Shown here one piece after another: positions 9,887 through 17,582 of a DNA stretch of 64,000 bases. The DNA comes from Candidatus Nanopelagicaceae bacterium (lineage in GTDB: Bacteria > Actinomycetota > Actinomycetes > Nanopelagicales > Nanopelagicaceae). The notes beneath the pieces are model-generated. The model was given only the letters and a program-made list of their open reading frames with translations, was not told where the DNA came from and ran no database searches. Each line of letters opens with the position of its first letter. The stretch's first letter is position 1. Made by a program: the position numbers and the translations under genes. The DNA lies in contig VEQF01000004.1 in assembly GCA_018883365.1 (NCBI GenBank), forward strand, positions 1 to 64,000. The letters run 5' to 3'.

Positions 9887-10594
9887 ATGTCGAGGTTTAT
9901 TTTCACCTCGCGCTCAGGTGGCGTGAGCAATGCCCCCTATAACTCTTTTAACTTGGCCATGCATGTGGGGGATAACCCTGCTGACGTAACTCAAAATCGT
10001 CTGCAACTCGCAGATGACTTTAAAATCCCCGCCACCAATTTATTTTTCATGAATCAAGTACATGGCAAGAAAGTTATTGTCATTGATGAGAAATCTGATT
10101 CCACTTTTGCTCCGGATGCAGATGCTTTGTTTACAACTCGAAAGGATGTTGCCCTAGTAACACTAGTGGCAGACTGCATCCCTCTTTTGCTGGAAAGTCC
10201 ACGCGCTGTTGCGGCGGTGCATGTTGGAAGGAGAGGTCTGGCATTAGATATTTTGCGAGAGGTGTTAAACCTTTTTGAAAGTTGTCAGATCAAAAGCGAT
10301 GAGATTTCTGCTCATATCGGCCCCTCCATTTGTGTTGAGTGTTATGAAGTGGATCAGGATGTATACGATGAGGTTGTAGAACTCGTGCCAGCTGCAAGTT
10401 CGAGTCTTAAATCTGCTTCCGGAAAACCATGTTTAGATATTGAGTCAGGGTTAATTTCACAACTCAACTCAGGTGGGATCAAATGGGAGCGGTTAAAAAA
10501 ATGCACATCTCATGATGATGGTTATTTTTCTTACCGCAGGGATGGCATAACCGGTAGACAAGCTGGCGTCATTTCCTTGATGGGGGCTCTCTGA
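9887..10594 (+). CDS. pgeF: PgeF/YfiH-family purine nucleoside phosphorylase-like protein (peptidoglycan editing factor)
   Basis: This family (YfiH/YlmD, DUF152) is a copper- or zinc-binding relative of human LACC1. Members act on purine nucleosides, and the Escherichia coli protein helps exclude L-Ser from peptidoglycan stem peptides. The 235-residue sequence keeps the three metal/catalytic positions: His in NQVHGKK, Cys in LVADCIPLLL, and His in AAVHVGRRG. The last motif is usually HAGWRG, so two neighbouring positions are substituted. It starts 6 nt after ftsZ, the usual location in actinobacteria and Firmicutes, and is followed after one base by the yggS-like gene. Confidence 0.88.
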   Translation: MSRFIFTSRSGGVSNAPYNSFNLAMHVGDNPADVTQNRLQLADDFKIPATNLFFMNQVHGKKVIVIDEKSDSTFAPDADALFTTRKDVALVTLVADCIPLLLESPRAVAAVHVGRRGLALDILREVLNLFESCQIKSDEISAHIGPSICVECYEVDQDVYDEVVELVPAASSSLKSASGKPCLDIESGLISQLNSGGIKWERLKKCTSHDDGYFSYRRDGITGRQAGVISLMGAL

Positions 10595-10595
10595 T

Positions 10596-11255
10596 ATGGA
10601 TCGTAGATCGGAGATTGCGAGCCGGCTTGATGAGATTAAATCCCAGTTGAAACCTGGCGTGACCCTGATTGTTGTAACTAAGACTTTCCCCGCGAGTGAT
10701 GTGCAATTCCTTTACGACTTGGGGCACCGAGAGTTTGGGGAAAATCGCGATGTAGAGGGATCGGCCAAATCAAAAGAGCTTCCCGCAGATGCGGTCTGGC
10801 ATTTTCAGGGCGGGATACAAAGCAACAAGTTGAAATCGATTGTGGAGTGGAGCGATTTCATACATTCTTTAGATGATGTGAGCCATGCCAAGAAAATCTC
10901 AGAATTAGCTAGAGCCCAAAATAAGAAACAGCGCTGCTTCATTCAAGTAAATCTCGATCAAGAGCTTTCAGCTGGCAGCGAGCGAAGTGGGATCAAACCT
11001 GAATCCCTTGAAGAGTTTGTTGAAGTCGTTGGAGATGAAGCTGGTCTAGAGATAGTGGGGGTAATGGGGGTAGGCCCGCTAAATCAGGATCCTGCCCCGG
11101 CTTTTGCTAATTTGCAGAATGCGAGCCATCGGCTGCAAAACTTAATTCCAGAAGCGCGCTTTATCTCCGGGGGTATGAGTGGTGATTTTAAAGTCGCAAT
11201 GGAGTTTGGCGCGACACATGTCCGATTGGGCAGCTCAATACTCGGTACGCGTTAG
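10596..11255 (+). CDS. YggS/PLPBP family pyridoxal-phosphate homeostasis protein
   Basis: Members are small TIM-barrel proteins binding pyridoxal phosphate without known catalysis; they buffer PLP and affect amino- and keto-acid balance. The 219-residue sequence carries the PLP-lysine context IVVTKTFPASD near residue 30, followed by LGHREFGENR, HFQGGIQSNKLK, and the late phosphate-binding region ISGGMSGDFKVAMEFGAT with VRLGSSILG, all standard. It lies one base after pgeF and 21 nt before sepF, the conserved actinobacterial and Firmicute order. It is slightly shorter than typical members (about 225-235). Confidence 0.92.
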   Translation: MDRRSEIASRLDEIKSQLKPGVTLIVVTKTFPASDVQFLYDLGHREFGENRDVEGSAKSKELPADAVWHFQGGIQSNKLKSIVEWSDFIHSLDDVSHAKKISELARAQNKKQRCFIQVNLDQELSAGSERSGIKPESLEEFVEVVGDEAGLEIVGVMGVGPLNQDPAPAFANLQNASHRLQNLIPEARFISGGMSGDFKVAMEFGATHVRLGSSILGTR

Positions 11256-11264
11256 AACTCAACA

Positions 11265-11270
11265 TAAAAT
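11265..11270 (+). promoter_or_regulatory. -10 element for leaderless sepF transcript
   Basis: TAAAAT ends 6 nt before the sepF ATG at 11277. Transcription would start at or next to the start codon. Confidence 0.55.
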
Positions 11271-11276
11271 TCACCT

Positions 11277-11732
11277 ATGTCAAACGCGCTAAGAAGAATG
11301 ACCAACTACCTAGGTCTAACTGAGGATGACGGAACTGTTCAAGAGTCTGTCAATGTTCGTACCAAGCCGGCCGCACCAGCCAAGCGACAAGCACCTACGC
11401 TAAGTGTTGCCCCTCAGCTTCCAGTTGTCGTTCCAACTGCAGAACCTGCAGCAATTGATCGCATTGTGACAATTACTCCGCGTTTCTACAGTGAAGCCAG
11501 AGCAATCGGTGAGTTTTATCGCGAAGGCAATCCAGTGATTATGAACCTTAGTGACATGGAAGAGTCAGAGCGCAAACGCCTAATTGATTTTGCATCAGGT
11601 TTAGTTTTTGGTCACGCAGGAACAATCGAGCGGGTTACCTCAAAGGTATTTCTTCTATCACCACCAAATGTAATGGTGAGCTCAGAGGATAAAACTGCGG
11701 CTGCCAACGCCAGCCTTTTTAATCAAAGCTGA
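11277..11732 (+). CDS. sepF: Cell division protein SepF
   Basis: SepF anchors FtsZ to the membrane and is essential for division in actinobacteria, which lack FtsA. The 151-residue protein has an N-terminal SNALRRMTNYLGL segment predicted as the amphipathic membrane-binding helix, a proline/alanine-rich linker (about 30-58), and a C-terminal SepF domain (about 60-135) containing ITPRFYSEARAIGE, VIMNLSDM, RLIDFASGLVFG and VFLLSPPNV. No ribosome-binding site is obvious. A TAAAAT hexamer 6 nt upstream of the ATG suggests its own leaderless transcript. Confidence 0.95.
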   Translation: MSNALRRMTNYLGLTEDDGTVQESVNVRTKPAAPAKRQAPTLSVAPQLPVVVPTAEPAAIDRIVTITPRFYSEARAIGEFYREGNPVIMNLSDMEESERKRLIDFASGLVFGHAGTIERVTSKVFLLSPPNVMVSSEDKTAAANASLFNQS

Positions 11733-11744
11733 TCTAGCAACGCC

Positions 11745-12023
11745 GTGATAAATCTGACTAGTTGGATAGTTCTCGCCTTAAATCTCTTTTTGCTCTCTCT
11801 TTTTCTGAGATTGATTTTGGATTACGTGAGAATGTTTAAACCGGGCTGGCGCCCAAGGGGAATAATTCTCCCGCTGGCGGAGATTATCTACATGATCACC
11901 GATAAACCATTGAGTTTTGTGAGACGTTTCGTTCCACCTTTGCGCATGGGTCCAGTTGCGCTGGATTTGTCCTTTATTGTTTTGTTTTTTGGGACACAGA
12001 TTCTTATTGCGATAATTGCCTAA
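11745..12023 (+). CDS. YggT family membrane protein
   Basis: A 92-residue protein with two membrane segments (about 5-25 and 70-90) flanking a basic stretch with FKPGWRPRG and DKPLSFVRRFVPP, matching the YggT family (DUF/Pfam YGGT). The family's molecular role is unsettled; in actinobacteria and Firmicutes it sits between sepF and divIVA and is linked to division or osmotic stress. The GTG start lies 12 nt after sepF. The expected divIVA gene is not found downstream; kynU follows instead. Confidence 0.88.
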   Translation: MINLTSWIVLALNLFLLSLFLRLILDYVRMFKPGWRPRGIILPLAEIIYMITDKPLSFVRRFVPPLRMGPVALDLSFIVLFFGTQILIAIIA

Positions 12024-12034
12024 CTAAAGTTGCA

Positions 12035-12040
12035 TAGACT
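12035..12040 (+). promoter_or_regulatory. -10 element for leaderless kynU transcript
   Basis: TAGACT ends 7 nt before the ATG at 12048. The same hexamer occurs before hisD. Its position argues for the 12048 ATG over the in-frame TTG at 12030. Confidence 0.5.
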
Positions 12041-12047
12041 GCGTTAC

Positions 12048-13313
12048 ATGCAACGCTCAGATGCACTCGCAATTGACGAAAAAGACCCATTACGTCATTA
12101 CAAAAATCAGTTTGTAATTACCGATCCGAACACTTGCTACCTAGATGGCAACTCGCTTGGAAGATTGCCGCACAACACCGTCAAAGTTATAAATGAGTTC
12201 CTAACCCAAGAATGGGGTCCACAGGTCGTAACTGGCTGGGCACATTGGGTGGATGAAGCCCAATCTGTTGGGGACTTAATTGGTCGCAGCGCACTCGGTG
12301 CAGCGGCAGGACAAGTTTTGGCCTGCGATACAACCTCGGTTAATTTCTACCAATTAGCATCAGCCGCGATTAAAGCTCGACCAAATCGGAAAACCATCAT
12401 TATCGATGCCGCGAATTTTCCAACTGATCGATACATCATGCAGGGTTTGGCCAAGCAGCACGGATTGAATTTAGTTGTAATCGATAATGAAGATCCAGCC
12501 ATAGCAGAAAACGAATTGATTACTCCAGAGATTCTAGAAAAATACTTAAGTGATGATGTCGCCTTAGTCAGCTTAGAAGTGGTGCAATATCGATCGGGAG
12601 CAAGGCAGGATATAAAGGCGCTAACAGATTTAGTAAGAGGTTATGGAGCATTGCTGCTGTGGGATGCAGCGCACGCAGTTGGCTCGGTTGCGCTGAATTT
12701 TGATCAAAACGGAGTTGATTTAGCGGTTGGCTGCACTTACAAGTATGGAAACTCAGGGCCGGGTGCTCCAGCTTGGCTGTACGTCGCTAAAGGGATGCAA
12801 AATGATTTACAAGTTCCAATTCAGGGATGGTTTGCACAGCGAGATCAGTTTGCTATGGGACCGGAATTTGAAAAAGATGCAAGCATAAGAGGATTTCAAA
12901 TTGCGAGTCCATCTTTGATGGGTTTGCGTTGCATTAAGTCTGCCTTTGAAATGATTGAAACGGCGGGCATTGATGCGATTGAAGAAAAGGCCGCTCGCGG
13001 CACTGAAATGATGATTGAGCTTTATGAGGCCTGGCTAAAGCCGCTTGGTTTTACCTTGAATACGCCAAGAAATGCAAAGAATAGAGGTGGACATATTTCT
13101 CTTGTTCATCCAGAAGCACAGCAAATTGCCGTAGCAATGCGAGAGCATTCCAATGTAATTCCAGATTATCGGGTTCCAAATTCTATTCGAGTAGCCATCT
13201 CACCTTTGGCAACCTCATATGTTGAGGTGTTTGATGGCTTTGAAAGATTGCGTGATTTGGTTAGTTCAGGAGAGTACAAAAATGTTAAAGCTGGAGGCTC
13301 TCGAGTTACATGA
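12048..13313 (+). CDS. kynU: Kynureninase KynU
   Basis: Kynureninase is a PLP-dependent aspartate-aminotransferase-fold enzyme cleaving L-kynurenine to anthranilate and L-alanine. From the ATG at 12048 the protein has 421 residues, the family norm. It shows YLDGNSLGRLP near the N-terminus, the substrate/PLP region ALVSLEVVQYRSGA, LLWDAAHAVGS (the Asp that pairs with the PLP pyridine), and CTYKYGNSGPGAP with the Schiff-base lysine. An in-frame TTG at 12030 would add six residues. The stop overlaps kynA by 4 nt, so the two form an operon. Formylkynurenine formamidase is not in the window. Confidence 0.93.
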   Translation: MQRSDALAIDEKDPLRHYKNQFVITDPNTCYLDGNSLGRLPHNTVKVINEFLTQEWGPQVVTGWAHWVDEAQSVGDLIGRSALGAAAGQVLACDTTSVNFYQLASAAIKARPNRKTIIIDAANFPTDRYIMQGLAKQHGLNLVVIDNEDPAIAENELITPEILEKYLSDDVALVSLEVVQYRSGARQDIKALTDLVRGYGALLLWDAAHAVGSVALNFDQNGVDLAVGCTYKYGNSGPGAPAWLYVAKGMQNDLQVPIQGWFAQRDQFAMGPEFEKDASIRGFQIASPSLMGLRCIKSAFEMIETAGIDAIEEKAARGTEMMIELYEAWLKPLGFTLNTPRNAKNRGGHISLVHPEAQQIAVAMREHSNVIPDYRVPNSIRVAISPLATSYVEVFDGFERLRDLVSSGEYKNVKAGGSRVT

Positions 13314-14104
13314 CAGAAAATAATGATGCCGCATTGACCTATAGCAACTATTTGAAGGTTGATGAGTTGCTTGATTTGCAAAAGCCATTATCCAGCGGAC
13401 CAGAGCATGATGAATTGCTGTTCATCGTTATTCATCAAACTTATGAACTCTGGTTTAAGCAGCTAATCCATGAATTCATTGCGGCGCAGCGCGCGTTAGA
13501 AAATGGGGAAACACATTACGCACTTGGGTTACTTGGGCGAATTAGAACCATTCTGAAAATCTGTGTTGCGCAAATTGATATTTTGGAAACCATGACTCCA
13601 CTTCAATTCAATTCATTCCGAGATCGACTTGGCGCCTCAAGTGGTTTCCAGTCTGCTCAATTTAGGGAGGTAGAAGCAATCTTGGGTAGGCGCGATCCAA
13701 AGACCGCATCTCATCTCTTAGCTCATGACAAAACCAGAGTTGAAAAACTTATGTCCGGGCCTTCCATTTGGGATAGCGCATTAAAGTATTTTTCTGGCCG
13801 AGGATTTGATATTCCGAAAAATATCTTGGAACGGGATTTCACCAAAAGCTATGCACCATCAACTCAGGTGCAGGATTCACTTCTTAAATTGCACCGGAAT
13901 GATCCTGAAGCTTCCATGATTTGCGAGCGCTTGGTTGATATTGATGAAGGATTGCAGGAGTGGCGATATCGTCACGTAAAGATGGTTGAGCGAACTATTG
14001 GTCAGAAGATAGGTACTGGAGGATCGAGTGGAGCCAAATACTTGGCCTCCACTCTATTTAATCCAGTATTTCCTGATCTATGGGAGATCAGAAGCCAGTT
14101 CTAG
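13310..14104 (+). CDS. kynA: Tryptophan 2,3-dioxygenase KynA
   Basis: This heme enzyme opens the indole ring of L-tryptophan to give N-formylkynurenine, the first step of the kynurenine pathway. The 264-residue protein contains DELLFIVIHQTYELWFKQ, the signature of the family, FRDRLGASSGFQS, and near the C-terminus WRYRHVKMVERTIG followed by GTGGSSGAKYL; the His in YRHV is the expected proximal heme ligand. It is translationally coupled to kynU. The stop codon shares the palindrome CTAG with the stop of the opposing ileS, so the two convergent genes overlap by 4 nt. Confidence 0.95.
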   Translation: MTENNDAALTYSNYLKVDELLDLQKPLSSGPEHDELLFIVIHQTYELWFKQLIHEFIAAQRALENGETHYALGLLGRIRTILKICVAQIDILETMTPLQFNSFRDRLGASSGFQSAQFREVEAILGRRDPKTASHLLAHDKTRVEKLMSGPSIWDSALKYFSGRGFDIPKNILERDFTKSYAPSTQVQDSLLKLHRNDPEASMICERLVDIDEGLQEWRYRHVKMVERTIGQKIGTGGSSGAKYLASTLFNPVFPDLWEIRSQF

Positions 14105-17100
14105 GCCTTTTGCAGCGAAAGCTTTAGACCCAGTTCATCCTCGCTAGTTCCGAGAGATTCATCTCTATTGAAAGACAAAGCTAAGACCTCTTCGCTGATC
14201 CACTGTGCACCAGATTCAATTGCTGAAGCGAACTCTTGCGAGCTGTTCCAGGTAACGTGAATGCGATCGCTGATATCAAAGCCGGAAGATTTTCTGGCAT
14301 CCTGAATTGCACGAATAGCTTCGCGAACAATTCCTTTTGCAATCAACTCTGATGATAGTTCAAGATCTAGCGCCAAACTCTCTCCGGAGTGCGAAGCAAC
14401 AGCCCAGCCCGATCTTGGAGTTTCAGTAATAACCAAATCCTCTTCGAGAATCTCGGCCACTTGATCAGCACCAAATTTAATCTCTGCTTTGCCATCTTTG
14501 CGCACCTTTGAAACTAGAGCAGCAGCATCCGTTCCAGCCAATGCTTTTGCAATTACTTGGACCTCGCCGCCAAATTTGGCGCCCAAGGTACGAAAGTTCG
14601 CCTTGATGGATACATCAACTAAATCGGAACCAGCTGCTGAAAGATCATCTAGCTGTTCAACATTTAATTCATCGGCAATCTGGTCGCGCAACTCTTGGGA
14701 GAGGGATTTCCAGCCAGATGCTGCAATCAATGCCCTTGAAAGTGGTTGCCTAATCTTGACCTGAGATTGTGCTCTTGCAGCACGTCCTAGCTCCACCAGT
14801 CTTCTCGTTAGCGCAACATCTTTTGAAAGCTGCTTGTCGATCAATGCAGAATCAGAAACAGGGAAGTCTGCAAGATGAACCGAGCTCGGAGCTTCTGGGT
14901 TGATGGGACGGACTAATTTCTGCCAGACATGTTCGGTTATAAAGGGAACTAAAGGAGCCATCAACATTGTGAGAGTCGTTAAGCAGTGCTGCAAAGTAGC
15001 AAGCGCTGCTGTGTCACCATCCCAGAACCTGCGTCTAGAGCGGCGCACATACCAGTTGGAGAGATCATCGATAAATGTGGCCAAAGCATTTCCAGCTCTT
15101 TGAGAATCAAAGTTTGAAAGCGCATCATCTATCTCAGCGATTAGTTGATTTAGCTCGCTAACAATCCATCGGTCCATCGTTGAGAGATTGAGATTCGAGG
15201 AAAATGCGGTCGGTTGGTAATTTGATGCTGAGGCATATAGCGATAGGAACGAGACGGTGTTCCAATATGTGAGTAAAGTCTTTCTAACAACCTCGGTAAT
15301 TGCATCATGTCCAACTCGTCTCGCACTCCAAGGAGAGCCTGCGGCCAACATGTACCAACGCACCGCATCGGCACCATGTTGATCCATCAGCGCCATTGGC
15401 TCTAAAACATTCCCCAAATGCTTACTCATCTTGCGACCATCTTTATCAAGAATGTGTCCAAGACAGAGCACCGTTTTATAGGAAGATTTATCAAAAACCA
15501 GTGTTCCAATGGCCATAAGTGTGTAAAACCATCCACGGGTTTGATCAATCGCTTCGCAGATAAAATCTGCAGGGTAGGCCTCATTGAATTTCTCTACTGA
15601 CCCCGGCTTATGCGGGTACCCCCATTGTGCAAATGGCATAGCTCCAGAGTCGTACCAACAATCAATAACCTCAGGGGTGCGCATCATCATCGATGTGCAT
15701 TGAGTGCAATTAAATGAAATGTCATCGACGTAAGGACGATGCAGCTCTAATCCAGTTAGATCTCGGCCAGCTCTAGCTGCTAGCTCTTTTAAAGAGCCAA
15801 ATGATTCTTCATGTGCGTTTTCGCAACGCCAGATTGGAAGTGGCGTTCCCCAATATCGATTGCGTGATAGCGCCCAATCGATGTTGTTATTCAACCAATC
15901 GCCAAATCTTCCAGTCTTGATGGTTTCTGGGTGCCAATCAGTTGCAGCATTTTCCCGCAGCAAGGCCTCTTTAATTTTTGTGGTGCGGATGTACCAAGAT
16001 GGTTGCGCGTAATAAATAAGGGGAGTGTGGCAGCGCCAGCAGTGCGGATAAGAGTGTTCATATTGCTGATGTTTGAATAAGACACCTTTGCTCTTTAGCT
16101 CTTTAACTAAAGGTTTGTCTGCATCCTTGAAAAACATTCCGCCCACAAGGGTTGTTTCATCAGCGAAATGTCCGTTAGGTAAAACAGGATTCACCACAGG
16201 AAGCTCATATTTTCTGCAGCTTTGTAAATCATCGGCTCCAAAAGCTGGAGCTTGATGTACTAAACCGGTTCCATCTTCAGTAGTTACATAATCGGCAAGA
16301 ATGACAAAGTGAGCATCAGGAATTTCAATGAAATCAAAGGGGCGGGAATAGCTGGTTCGTTCTAGCTCTTTGCCAGATAACTTCTGCAAAATCTCAGCGC
16401 CCTCGCCGGCCACAGATAACACCACAGATAACAAAGGCTCGGCAACAACCAATACCTCACTTGGCATTTCTTCAGTTCCGGCAGTTTTCACCGCGATGTA
16501 ATCAACATCTGGATGAACTGCTATTGCGGTATTGGAAACTAAGGTCCATGGGGTTGTGGTCCAGACCAGGAGAGAAGCATTTAAATCTTTTAGCGGCCCT
16601 GAAGTAATTGGGAAACGAACGTAGACCGAAGGATCTTTAACAGTTTCATAACCCTGAGCTAACTCATGATCAGATAAACCAGTTCCGCAGCGCGGGCAAT
16701 AAGGAGCGACGCGATGATCTTGAACTAGTAATCCCTTTTTGTGAATTTGAGACAGCGACCACCAAACACTTTCGATGTACTCATTAGACATCGTCCAGTA
16801 AGCCTCATCGAAATCAACCCAAAATCCCATTCGCTCAGTCATGGTGGTGAAGGCATTCACATGTCGCTGAACTGATTCGCGACACTTATCGTTGAAGGCC
16901 GCGATTCCATATTTCTCTATGTCGCCCTTACCCGAAAAGCCCAACTCTTTTTCAACCGCGATTTCTACTGGCAATCCATGACAATCCCATCCAGCTTTGC
17001 GAATTACATGTTTGCCTTTCATGGTGTGAAAGCGTGGGAAAACATCTTTGAAAACTCGAGCCTCAATGTGGTGGGTACCCGGTAAACCATTTGCAGTTGG

Positions 17101-17256
17101 TGGTCCTTCGAAAAAAGTCCAAGATTCCCCGCCCGATCGAGCACGAACACTTTGATGAAAAACATCTTGGGTCTGCCAGAATGAGAGAACTTCATGTTCG
17201 ATGGCAGGCAAATCGATGGAAGGTGCGAGAGATTTAAATGGGGATGTGTTACTCAT
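14101..17256 (-). CDS. ileS: Isoleucyl-tRNA synthetase, type-2-like, with GTHH in place of the HIGH motif
   Basis: IleS charges tRNA-Ile with isoleucine and edits valine. The start chosen (17256) is preceded by GGAAGGGA at ideal spacing; an in-frame TTG at 17280 would add eight residues without a ribosome-binding site. The protein has 1051 residues, in the range of type 2 (eukaryote-like) IleRS. Landmarks are ANGLPGTHHIEARVFKD near residues 55-71, AGWDCHGLPVE, the editing domain in the 200-400 region, CPRCGTGLSDHE, and DGRKMSKHLGN (KMSKS loop). The class I signature HXGH reads G60-T61-H62-H63, i.e. GXHH with first and third positions swapped. It is transcribed against its neighbours and preceded by a T-box. 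Confidence 0.97.
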   Translation of the reverse strand: MSNTSPFKSLAPSIDLPAIEHEVLSFWQTQDVFHQSVRARSGGESWTFFEGPPTANGLPGTHHIEARVFKDVFPRFHTMKGKHVIRKAGWDCHGLPVEIAVEKELGFSGKGDIEKYGIAAFNDKCRESVQRHVNAFTTMTERMGFWVDFDEAYWTMSNEYIESVWWSLSQIHKKGLLVQDHRVAPYCPRCGTGLSDHELAQGYETVKDPSVYVRFPITSGPLKDLNASLLVWTTTPWTLVSNTAIAVHPDVDYIAVKTAGTEEMPSEVLVVAEPLLSVVLSVAGEGAEILQKLSGKELERTSYSRPFDFIEIPDAHFVILADYVTTEDGTGLVHQAPAFGADDLQSCRKYELPVVNPVLPNGHFADETTLVGGMFFKDADKPLVKELKSKGVLFKHQQYEHSYPHCWRCHTPLIYYAQPSWYIRTTKIKEALLRENAATDWHPETIKTGRFGDWLNNNIDWALSRNRYWGTPLPIWRCENAHEESFGSLKELAARAGRDLTGLELHRPYVDDISFNCTQCTSMMMRTPEVIDCWYDSGAMPFAQWGYPHKPGSVEKFNEAYPADFICEAIDQTRGWFYTLMAIGTLVFDKSSYKTVLCLGHILDKDGRKMSKHLGNVLEPMALMDQHGADAVRWYMLAAGSPWSARRVGHDAITEVVRKTLLTYWNTVSFLSLYASASNYQPTAFSSNLNLSTMDRWIVSELNQLIAEIDDALSNFDSQRAGNALATFIDDLSNWYVRRSRRRFWDGDTAALATLQHCLTTLTMLMAPLVPFITEHVWQKLVRPINPEAPSSVHLADFPVSDSALIDKQLSKDVALTRRLVELGRAARAQSQVKIRQPLSRALIAASGWKSLSQELRDQIADELNVEQLDDLSAAGSDLVDVSIKANFRTLGAKFGGEVQVIAKALAGTDAAALVSKVRKDGKAEIKFGADQVAEILEEDLVITETPRSGWAVASHSGESLALDLELSSELIAKGIVREAIRAIQDARKSSGFDISDRIHVTWNSSQEFASAIESGAQWISEEVLALSFNRDESLGTSEDELGLKLSLQKA

Positions 17257-17455
17257 GTGTTCCCTTCCAAAATCCAACAAGCTAGTGCGCTTTGCACTTA
17301 CTCAGATTTGGAGGGGCGATCTATGACCGCGGTACCACCCGCCTTGCGAACCTGGGAAGAACTTTCACAAAGTTCTTGAGTTCACCACTTTTCTTGATCT
17401 TGCCGTTGGTTCTAGATGAGGCCAAAATCAGCTTTCGGCTCATTTCTTCCAACTC
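17257..17455 (-). promoter_or_regulatory. T-box riboswitch of ileS, translational type with short stem I
   Basis: Reading the minus strand toward ileS: a short stem I (GTTGG at 17453-17449 pairing CCAAC at 17409-17405, enclosing ATGAG/CTCAT), a perfect 9-bp hairpin AAGAACTTT-GTG-AAAGTTCTT (17377-17357), then the T-box core GGGTGGTACCGCGG (17340-17327), which binds the tRNA acceptor end. After it, CCCCTCCAAA (17316-17307) can pair with TTTGGAAGGG (17271-17262), covering the ileS ribosome-binding site with 9 of 10 pairs. The CGCC at 17318-17315 can instead pair with GGCG at 17343-17340, a mutually exclusive antisequestrator. There is no U-run terminator, so translational control is inferred. 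Ile codon AUC occurs at 17417-17415 and 17398-17396; which is the specifier is unresolved. Confidence 0.88.
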
Positions 17456-17582
17456 GCTCGCAGGTGATGGCCTGTTCTATGCGAATGTTTGTGCAAGCTT
17501 TAAAACGGTTTTGCAGGGTCGAAGTCTAGCTCATCGCGAGGCGAGTGGCTTTTATCGATTGAAACCTTTAGCCTTCGCCGTT
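17456..17582. other. Divergent gap between ileS T-box and the DksA-like gene
   Basis: The whole gene-free stretch is 17257-17582 (326 nt). Its left two thirds are the ileS T-box. The remaining 127 nt must hold the ileS promoter (minus strand) and the promoter of the DksA-like gene (plus strand, TAGCCT at 17569-17574). I see no convincing -35/-10 pair for ileS. An open plus-strand frame crosses the T-box from 17292 but its first 97 residues have no recognisable features. Confidence 0.5.
17569..17574 (+). promoter_or_regulatory. -10 element for leaderless DksA-like transcript
   Basis: TAGCCT ends 8 nt before the GTG at 17583 and is one reason for choosing that start. The same hexamer is used at the rpsA and second liv binding-protein promoters. 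Confidence 0.5.

Noticed and set aside
12030-12047. TTG start for kynU at 12030
   Set aside because: It would place the start before the TAGACT -10 hexamer and adds residues not expected in the family; ATG 12048 gives a normal length.
12024-14104. kynU-kynA as a mobile insertion
   Set aside because: No transposase, terminal repeats, integrase or target duplication, and base composition looks like that of the neighbours; replacement of divIVA is recorded without a mechanism.
17292-17582. Upstream extension of the DksA-like frame
   Set aside because: The frame is open from 17292, but this stretch is the T-box of the opposing ileS and gives residues with no recognisable features; the GTG at 17583 has a -10 hexamer at leaderless spacing.
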